DNA from: Thermogemmatispora sp. | GTDB taxonomy: Bacteria > Chloroflexota > Ktedonobacteria > Ktedonobacterales > Ktedonobacteraceae | Direction: 5' to 3' | Length of the DNA: 42,198 nt | NCBI RefSeq assembly: GCF_019683755.1 | Contig: NZ_JADGHT010000004.1 | Coordinates: 1 to 42,198, forward strand | In this document: in pieces, positions 35,701 through 42,198 of the stretch | Layout: the number at the start of each line of letters is the position of its first letter | Position numbering within the stretch: the stretch's first letter is position 1 | Notes under the pieces: generated by a model | What the model saw: only the letters and a program-made list of their open reading frames with translations | Database searches by the model: none | Told to the model about the DNA's origin: nothing | Position numbers and translations under genes: made by a program

Positions 35701-36873
35701 CTAATCCCAGGTGCCGAGGCGGACATAGCCTTTCAACAGAGCACGAGCGATAATATAGTGCTGGATCTCATCTGTACCCTCGTAAATGCGCGTCACGCGC
35801 ACATCGCGATACCAACGCTCAATCGGTAACTCCTTCGTGTAGCCCATGCCACCGTGGATCTGCAGGGCGCGATCAACCACCCGATTAACCATATTCGAAC
35901 CATAGAGCTTGGCGATACTGGCCTCATAGCGGTTGTCCAGTCCCTGATCGGCCTTCCAGGCGGCATGCAATGTCAGCCACTTGGTAGCCTGGATCTCTAC
36001 TGCCGAATCGGCCAGCATCCACTGAATGGCTTGGCGATCGGCGATCGGCTTGCCAAAGGTAACACGCTGGCGCGCATAATCGATGGCCATCTGCAGCAAG
36101 CGTTCAGCAGTGCCGACTGCCCGAGCGGCGATCAGCCAGCGACCCTGACCAATCCACTGCATGCCCAAGGAGAAGCCCTGACCAACCTCTCCCAGCACAT
36201 GATCCTCGGGAACGCGCACATTATCAAAAAACAGTTCGGCTGGTGACCAGCCGCCCATTGTAGGGATCGGACGCGAGGTCCAGCCCATAGCGCGGTCGAC
36301 CAGGAAGCAGGTGACACCACCTTTCTGCGGGGGCTTCTCGCGGTCGGTGACGGCGAAGACCATTGCAAAATCGGCCTCATTGCCGTGGGTGATAAAGACC
36401 TTCTGGCCGTTGATCACCCAGTGATCGCCGTCTTTGACGGCAGTCGTGCGGATTGCGGAGGGATCGGAACCGGCGCCCGGCTCGGTTAGGGCAAAGCACG
36501 AGATGCGTTTCCCCTCGATCACTGGAATGACATATTCTTGCTTCTGCTTCTCGGTGCTGTAGTGCAGTAGAATATTATCGACGCTACCTCCGAAGCTGAA
36601 AGGTACGATAGTGCGTCCCAGCTCCATCTGAATAAGAGCGGTCATCACTGACCCCAGATTGGCGCCGCCGTACTCCTCCGGCGTATTGATCCCCCAAAAG
36701 CCCAGCTCCTTCGCCTTGAGCTGCAACGCCCGGTAGCGCTCCGGCTCAATACCCGTGGGGTAGCGTCCTTCATTGCGCAGGACCTCATGCTCCAGGGGAA
36801 TGAGTTCACGCTCAACGAACTGGCGCACAGTCTGCTGAATCAGCTTTTGCTCCTCTGTCAGGGAGAAATCCAC
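35701..36873 (-). CDS. acyl-CoA dehydrogenase
   Basis: GTG start at 36873 with AAGGAGG upstream: VDFSLTEEQKLIQQTVRQFVERELIPLE..., CFALTEPGAGSDPSAIRTTA, QIHGGMGYTKELPIERWYRDVRVTRIYEGTDEIQ. Confidence 0.93.
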   Translation of the reverse strand: MDFSLTEEQKLIQQTVRQFVERELIPLEHEVLRNEGRYPTGIEPERYRALQLKAKELGFWGINTPEEYGGANLGSVMTALIQMELGRTIVPFSFGGSVDNILLHYSTEKQKQEYVIPVIEGKRISCFALTEPGAGSDPSAIRTTAVKDGDHWVINGQKVFITHGNEADFAMVFAVTDREKPPQKGGVTCFLVDRAMGWTSRPIPTMGGWSPAELFFDNVRVPEDHVLGEVGQGFSLGMQWIGQGRWLIAARAVGTAERLLQMAIDYARQRVTFGKPIADRQAIQWMLADSAVEIQATKWLTLHAAWKADQGLDNRYEASIAKLYGSNMVNRVVDRALQIHGGMGYTKELPIERWYRDVRVTRIYEGTDEIQHYIIARALLKGYVRLGTWD

Positions 36874-37047
36874 GCTGGCCTCCTTGTCGCTCACTAAAGG
36901 GAGATGCCATCGCAGCAGGATGGCTCTGGCCAAGATTATAGCACGTGGATCAGGCGCGCAAGTGAGAGCGCTACCTGCTCCGGCTGCACCGCTCTGCCCT
37001 GCTGACCCCAGACCTACCTGAATAGTCCGCGCGAGGCGTCCAAGCTC

Positions 37048-37650
37048 ATGAAGGCAAGAAAGGAGTGGCTTATGCGTGCGATTCGTGATTGTGCTGATCA
37101 CCCCTTGCATTGGCGCGAGGGAACGCTCCGCCGCCATCGACTCCTGGCGGGAGAAGAGACACTGGCGCTCGTCAGCTTCCTGCGGCTCGCAGACACCACA
37201 GCGCTGGCCGAAGTAGCCGAAGGACGTTTCTACTTTGAACGTCGTGGTCTCTGGCTGCCCCAGGTGGCGGTTCGCCAGAACAGTGAAGACGGCGAGGAGC
37301 TGGCTGTGTTTGAGCCCCAGCTCTGGAGTCGGGATGGTGTGCTCATCGGTCTGCGCGGGCCTCTCTATCGTTGGAGCCGGGTCAGTAAAGAGCACTCTGA
37401 GCAGGGAACTAGCCTTGGCCCCTGTTGGGAATGGCAGGACCTTGCTGAGCGTCCCCTCCTGCATTTCAACCAACTCATTTGTTTTCCCCATCTGCGCATG
37501 AGTGGCATGCTTACCATCGAGCCAGCGGCCACCAGACTGAGCCTGCTCCCCCTGCTGGCAACCCTCGGCTGGTACCTGCTCGTGCTCTATGAACATGGAG
37601 CAACCAGACCCCTGCCTGAGGTCCATTCAGCACGGCCTCATCGACCATGA
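37048..37650 (+). CDS. hypothetical protein
   Basis: 200-aa ORF with protein-like composition (FYFERRGLWLPQVAVRQNSEDGEELAVFEPQLWSRDGVLIGLRGPLYRWS); no family recognised. Confidence 0.5.
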   Translation: MKARKEWLMRAIRDCADHPLHWREGTLRRHRLLAGEETLALVSFLRLADTTALAEVAEGRFYFERRGLWLPQVAVRQNSEDGEELAVFEPQLWSRDGVLIGLRGPLYRWSRVSKEHSEQGTSLGPCWEWQDLAERPLLHFNQLICFPHLRMSGMLTIEPAATRLSLLPLLATLGWYLLVLYEHGATRPLPEVHSARPHRP

Positions 37651-37925
37651 TCGGCCTAAGGCAAAGTGTGCAGCGTGGCAATGGCATGGGTCAGAACAGG
37701 GGGCAGCTCTTGACTCAGCAGAGCACAGCATCAGTGGAGCAGCAACGAGCGCTGAGGTCTGAAAATCAGACCAGGGTCGCGCCTGTCCTGCCCTCCTGCG
37801 CTGACCCCAGGCCCTCACCAGCTCTGCTGGTCGCTGGCTTTGCAGAGAAGCACCAGCGGGCAGAGTAGGGCGGGGGGCGATCGACGCTGTCACCAGACGC
37901 GCTGAGCAATAGCCCAGAACTGTTA

Positions 37926-37934
37926 TGATATACT
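37926..37934 (+). promoter_or_regulatory. candidate extended -10 promoter (TGATATACT) for the M16 gene
   Basis: TGn-TATACT about 95 bp upstream of the ATG. Confidence 0.4.
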
Positions 37935-38027
37935 GGCTGTAGTATAAGGAATCAGCGCAGATGAATCACTCACTGGCTCCCCTAAGCTAAGCTAGCCTGG
38001 GAAATCGGAAAGGAAAGTTACTTCTCT

Positions 38028-39320
38028 ATGGACAGTCAACAGGATCGGCAGTTGCCACCGGACTTCTTCTATCATCGCCTGCCTAATGGCCTGGAAATCA
38101 TCGGGCAATATATGCCCAGCCTGCGATCGGTAACCTTTGGCTTTCAGCTCGATGCGGCAGTCATTCACGAGCCTGAAGAGAAGAGTGGCTTAGCTCATCT
38201 GTTCGAATATATGTTATTTCAAGGAACCAAGGAGAAAGATGCCCGCACGCTGAACGAGGCCTTTGAATCGCTGGGGGCGCGCAAAGGAACAAGCACGACC
38301 CTGGAGACAACGCAGGTCTGGGCCCAGATTGTGAATACTAAGCTCGATGCCACCCTGGATCTCTTCCATGAGGTGCTGCTGACGCCGACCTTTCCGCGTG
38401 ATGAATTGGAGCAGATGCGCAATATTATCCTGCAGGAGATTCGGCGACGCGACGACGAGCCGATGAGTCGCATCTTTGATCTGGCCCGTGCGCATTTCTA
38501 CGCCGGCAGTGCCCTGGGACGGCAGATTTATGGTACTGCGGAGAGTGTGCGCGCGCTCCAGCAAGAGGACCTGGTCAACTTCTGGCGAGAACGCTATCGC
38601 CCCAATAATGCCTTGCTCTCGATCGCAGGTAACTTTGACTGGGATCATGTTGTCACCAAGGTGGAGGAACTCTTCGGCGACTGGCAGGGGCTGGCCAGTC
38701 CCTCGCCGCAACAGCATCCACACCCCTCTAACACTATTGTCCTGGAACATCAGGAAGGGAAGCAAGAACACCTGGGCCTGATGGTTCCTTTTCCGAACTA
38801 TACTCATCCCGACTATTATGCGGCCCAGATCATCAGCGAGGCTCTTGGTGGTAATATGGCCTCGCGGCTCTTTGTCGAAGTACGCGAAAAGCGTGGCCTG
38901 GTTTACAGTGTGTCCGCAGGACTGAGCAGCAATAAGGCCATTGGGGCCTTGCGCATCTACGCTGGCACTACACCTGAGCAAGGACATGAGTGCCTGGCCG
39001 TGATCCTCAATGAGTTGCAGCGCCTGCGCGAAGAGGGCCTGACTGAGGATGAGCTAGAGCGTGCCCGCGTGCAGCTCAAGAGTGAGCATATTATGCGTAG
39101 TGAGGGATCGGGCGCTCGTATGAGTGCTAATGCTCGCTCGTGGTGGTATGAGCGCCGCCTGCGTACACCCCATGAGGTCAAGGAAGCGATTGACGCTGTC
39201 ACTGCTGAGCAGATTATGCGCGTGTTGCGCGAATTCTCTCCGCTGGAGCCATTGACAGTGGCCGCTATCGGCCCACTCAGCCGCGAAGAGCTGGTAGGCA
39301 ACCTGCTCCCCTTCCCTTGA
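38028..39320 (+). CDS. M16-family peptidase homologue with altered zinc motif
   Basis: NGLEIIGQYMPSLRSVTFGFQL...SGLAHLFEYMLFQGTKEKDARTLNEAFESLGA...LQEIRRRDDEP...GSALGRQIYGTAESVRAL. Confidence 0.9.
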   Translation: MDSQQDRQLPPDFFYHRLPNGLEIIGQYMPSLRSVTFGFQLDAAVIHEPEEKSGLAHLFEYMLFQGTKEKDARTLNEAFESLGARKGTSTTLETTQVWAQIVNTKLDATLDLFHEVLLTPTFPRDELEQMRNIILQEIRRRDDEPMSRIFDLARAHFYAGSALGRQIYGTAESVRALQQEDLVNFWRERYRPNNALLSIAGNFDWDHVVTKVEELFGDWQGLASPSPQQHPHPSNTIVLEHQEGKQEHLGLMVPFPNYTHPDYYAAQIISEALGGNMASRLFVEVREKRGLVYSVSAGLSSNKAIGALRIYAGTTPEQGHECLAVILNELQRLREEGLTEDELERARVQLKSEHIMRSEGSGARMSANARSWWYERRLRTPHEVKEAIDAVTAEQIMRVLREFSPLEPLTVAAIGPLSREELVGNLLPFP

Positions 39321-39368
39321 TCTGTCTCAGTACGCCCTGCTCCGGAGGCTGAGGGTGTTCGCGCCATC

Positions 39369-39397
39369 TTGACTTCGCCGTGCCCTCAGCGTACAAT
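39369..39397 (+). promoter_or_regulatory. sigma70-type promoter for the paa-like operon (TTGACT-N17-TACAAT)
   Basis: TTGACT 39369-39374, 17-nt spacer, TACAAT 39392-39397. Confidence 0.65.
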
Positions 39398-39400
39398 TTG

Positions 39401-39420
39401 ATATGTCCATATGGATATAT
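39401..39420. promoter_or_regulatory. candidate operator dyad ATATGTCCATATGGATATAT
   Basis: TCCATATGGA perfect palindrome extended by ATAT-N/N-ATAT arms, at the predicted start site. Confidence 0.5.
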
Positions 39421-39636
39421 GGCTGGAAGCAAAGCCTGGCTTCCCTTAAGGGACAGTCGGCGGCGGCCTTCGTCTGACCGGCCTGGTTGGTTGTCTGGGC
39501 TGTGAGCTGTGTGCTGGGGCTGGCGGCGAGGGTGGGCCGAACCGAGGAAGGGGCCTGCGTAGGCTGGTGAGGATGAAGGCGAGGCGTCACGGGGGGGCCG
39601 GGAATGGTTTCGTTCCAAGAGCAAGGAGCAACAGCT

Positions 39637-40587
39637 ATGGTCGCGCCAGCCTTGCAGAGCGAAGAAGCTCTTTTGAATCGCATTCGGCGGCAGCAGCTCA
39701 TCGAATCGGTGGAGCACATGAGTCCACTCTATCTGGAAGGGATCAAGCGCATCCTGACAGTCTCCGCCGACACCGAGCTAATTAGCGCGCCGGCCTACTA
39801 TCATGCCGCGGTGCATGCCCCTACTCTGAACGCTTTTGGCTCAGCCGTCGCCATCATCCAGGACGAGCTAGGGCACGCCCATATTGCCTATCGTCTCCTG
39901 CGTGATCTGGGCGTTGACACCGAGCAACTGATCTTTGAGCGTGACCCGCGCCAGTTCAAGTACCCCTATGCTTTTGATGTGCCGCTTGATAGCTGGGTAG
40001 AGCTGATTGTGGCCAATGCCTTCTATGACCGGGCCGGCTATGTGCTGCTCAGCGACATCTACCATAGCACGACCTTCGGGCCGTGGAAGCGGGCGCTAGT
40101 GAAAGTAGACAAAGAAGAGACCTTTCATCTGCGTCATGGTGAGCAGTGGATGAGGCGCCTCAACGCCACGCCGGAGGGCCATGAGCAGCTCCAGCGCGCC
40201 GTTGACTGGATGTTCCTGCTGACCGTTGAATGGTTTGGCTTGCCCGATGATCTGAAGAAGCATAGCGAGCAACTGGAGTACGGTTTTAAAGGGCACACCA
40301 ACGACGAACTGCGCCAGATCTGGATGTCAACGGCGGTACCCTTGTGCGAAGAGTTACAACTAAAGGTACCGGCGCACTACGACCCGGAGCAGCAAAAGTA
40401 CGTCCTTGACTGCCCCTTCCCGGCGCACTTCGATGCCAAAGCCAAGCGCTGGTTGCTAGAGGAAGGTCCCTGCAGTTGGGACGACGTGCTCAAGCGCTGG
40501 AAAGCGCGCGGTCCAGCTAATGAGGAGTTTGTTGGCCTGATTCAGCGTGGTAAGCGCGAGATGCTCCGTCTGCTGGAGCAGGAGTAA
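39637..40587 (+). CDS. PaaA-like phenylacetyl-CoA epoxidase/monooxygenase catalytic subunit
   Basis: Start MVAPALQSEEALL with AAGGAG upstream; carboxylate-bridged diiron motifs SAVAIIQDELGHAHIAYRLLRDLG and VDKEETFHLRHGEQWM; operon context. Confidence 0.8.
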   Translation: MVAPALQSEEALLNRIRRQQLIESVEHMSPLYLEGIKRILTVSADTELISAPAYYHAAVHAPTLNAFGSAVAIIQDELGHAHIAYRLLRDLGVDTEQLIFERDPRQFKYPYAFDVPLDSWVELIVANAFYDRAGYVLLSDIYHSTTFGPWKRALVKVDKEETFHLRHGEQWMRRLNATPEGHEQLQRAVDWMFLLTVEWFGLPDDLKKHSEQLEYGFKGHTNDELRQIWMSTAVPLCEELQLKVPAHYDPEQQKYVLDCPFPAHFDAKAKRWLLEEGPCSWDDVLKRWKARGPANEEFVGLIQRGKREMLRLLEQE

Positions 40588-40592
40588 GAGCG

Positions 40593-40946
40593 ATGACGGC
40601 GGTCTATCCATCGCTGCGTACGCATCCTGCTGACGATCCCAGTTGTCCGGCGCTCTGGGATGCCCTGCGCGAGGTGACCGATCCAGAGATCCCGATCAGT
40701 GTCGTTGACATGGGGCTGATCGTCGATCTAAAGCAGCGCGATGGCAGCGTAGAGGTCAAGCTCACTTTCACGGCCCTGGGCTGCCCTGCGATGGAGTTCA
40801 TTATAGACGATATCCGGGCGCGCCTCTTGCGTGAACCGGGAGTACGTGAGGTGCGCATCGAGGTAGTCTGGGACCCTGTTTGGAGCAAAGAGCGCCTCAG
40901 CGAGGAAGGCATCGAAGTGATGCGTACCTGGGGGATCTCAGCATGA
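40593..40946 (+). CDS. PaaD/MIP18-like (DUF59) metal-sulfur cluster assembly protein
   Basis: LWDALREVTDPEIPISVVDMGLIVDLKQRDGSVEVKLTFTALGCPAMEFIIDDIRARLL...VEVVWDPVWSKERLSEEG. Confidence 0.88.
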   Translation: MTAVYPSLRTHPADDPSCPALWDALREVTDPEIPISVVDMGLIVDLKQRDGSVEVKLTFTALGCPAMEFIIDDIRARLLREPGVREVRIEVVWDPVWSKERLSEEGIEVMRTWGISA

Positions 40947-41221
40947 AGAGGATGAACAGCGATGCGCCCAAATCGGGCGCGGCGGAAAGCGTAGCCAGCC
41001 TTGGCAGCGACCAACCTCGGCGTGAGGCCCTCAATGAGCGGCGCGTGTGGCACGTCTATGCGCGGCGCAAGTACGATGAGCCGCTACACGAGATCGGCAA
41101 TGTCGTCGCCGACGATGTGGAGTTAGCTCGGGTCTATGCGCGCAGTATCTATGATGAGTTTCCCTGGATCGAAATGGTACTGGTGCCGCGTGATTGTATC
41201 GTGACCGTGATTGCCCCCTGA
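40943..41221 (+). CDS. PaaB-like subunit
   Basis: ATGA overlap with the upstream stop; RRVWHVYARRKYDEPLHEIGNVVADDVELARVYARSIYDEFPWIEMVLVPRD. Confidence 0.75.
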   Translation: MKRMNSDAPKSGAAESVASLGSDQPRREALNERRVWHVYARRKYDEPLHEIGNVVADDVELARVYARSIYDEFPWIEMVLVPRDCIVTVIAP

Positions 41222-41413
41222 CCTGCCCTCCCGCTCTGAAGATGCGGATGAGCTGTTCGGTCCAGGTGCGGCCTCTCAAGCGAGGCGGGCATCCTGATCT
41301 GGCAGGGCAGGTCTGGGTTGAACAGACGGGATGGTCGCGCGCATCGCGCTGCCAGGCCAGAAGCGGCTGCGGCTACCTTCTCGACTGCTGAAAGAAAGAG
41401 GGAGCTTACTGTT

Positions 41414-42198
41414 ATGACTGGTACTGCTGCTGCCCGCATCGATAATGCGGCGCTTTTCGCGGTGCTGGCGTCGCTGGCGGACAATAAGCAGGCAATGGGG
41501 CGGCGTTATGCCTATTGGGCCAACGGCGCACCCGCCCTGGAGGCGGCAGTGGCTGCCGCGGCGATGACGCAGGATGAAATCGGCCACGCGCGTACACTTT
41601 ACCCGCTACTGGAGGACTTTGCTCAGGCCGCAACGGACCCGCGTCAGGTGGCTCCCGAGACACGGACGTTGCGCTATCATGTGGCCTTTCTCGATCGCGA
41701 ATTCGCCAGTTGGTCCGATTTTGTTGCCACAAACTTCTTGCTGGATGGGGCTTTGACGACCTTTTTCGAGGCCGCCCAGCAGTCGCTCTACGAGCCACTG
41801 CGCCAGCGTGCGCGCAAAATCGTACAAGAGGAGCAGATTCATCGCGCCCACGCCGAAGGCTGGATACGGCGCCTGGCCAAAGCGGGCGGTGCCGTACGTC
41901 AGGCTCTCATTACCTCGCTGCGCGCTCTCTGGGAGGAAACGCTCTGCTGGTTTGGTCCCGATGATGATCCGGTGATGCTTCAGCTCTATCAGGAAGGCTT
42001 TATTGATGCCCCGCCGGCGGAGCTGCGCAGCCGCTATCTCCAGCGCGTGATGCCGCTGCTAGAGGGCCTTGCCATCGAGATGCCTGCGCGGTTTGACCCC
42101 GCATGCAAATGCTGGGTACCGGCGCAGGGGCTACCCTGGGAGCGCTGGGAGGCTGAGAGCCGTCGCCTGCGTCCCAGCGATCTCCAGGAGGCGGCAGG
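41414..42198 (+). CDS. PaaC-like subunit (truncated by window end)
   Basis: Open to the window end, so absent from the track: MTGTAAARIDNAALFAVLASLADNKQAMGRRYAYWANGAPALEAAVAAAAMTQDEIGHARTLYPLLEDF... Confidence 0.78.
   Translation, partial: MTGTAAARIDNAALFAVLASLADNKQAMGRRYAYWANGAPALEAAVAAAAMTQDEIGHARTLYPLLEDFAQAATDPRQVAPETRTLRYHVAFLDREFASWSDFVATNFLLDGALTTFFEAAQQSLYEPLRQRARKIVQEEQIHRAHAEGWIRRLAKAGGAVRQALITSLRALWEETLCWFGPDDDPVMLQLYQEGFIDAPPAELRSRYLQRVMPLLEGLAIEMPARFDPACKCWVPAQGLPWERWEAESRRLRPSDLQEAA

Noticed and set aside
36874-37626. N-terminal extension of the 641-aa minus ORF
   Set aside because: Acyl-CoA dehydrogenase begins at GTG 36873 with AAGGAGG upstream; the extension is low-quality sequence antisense to another ORF.
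38214-38987. 257-aa minus ORF antisense to the M16 gene
   Set aside because: Shadow ORF opposite a clear M16 protein.

Overview
The window is about 42 kb of GC-rich bacterial chromosome. Gene content and sequence style fit a Chloroflexota (Ktedonobacteria-like) host, but that is inference. Most of it is cellular core genes: a divergent FtsH-like protease, rsmD, alaS, ruvX, mltG, uppP, fmt, an LCP protein, a Ser/Thr kinase, ridA, dnaA, an acyl-CoA dehydrogenase, and the start of a phenylacetyl-CoA-monooxygenase-like operon (paaA-paaD-paaB-paaC, cut by the window end). I saw no rRNA, tRNA, CRISPR array or transposase. The leads I rate highest are: (1) an FtsA/actin-like ATPase next to a membrane-anchored baseplate-J-like protein, upstream of cell-wall genes; (2) a stand-alone Pnkp-type polynucleotide kinase next to a HAD phosphatase, possibly a split RNA-repair module; (3) an Mrr-type restriction endonuclease split by one extra A in an A6 tract; (4) a candidate structured RNA in a 950-bp intergenic region; (5) an M16 peptidase homologue whose zinc motif is HxxEY instead of HxxEH; (6) a dyad operator on the predicted start site of the paa-like operon; (7) a full-length dnaA outside any visible dnaA-dnaN/oriC context. 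No homology search was run. All family calls rest on motifs read in the translations.
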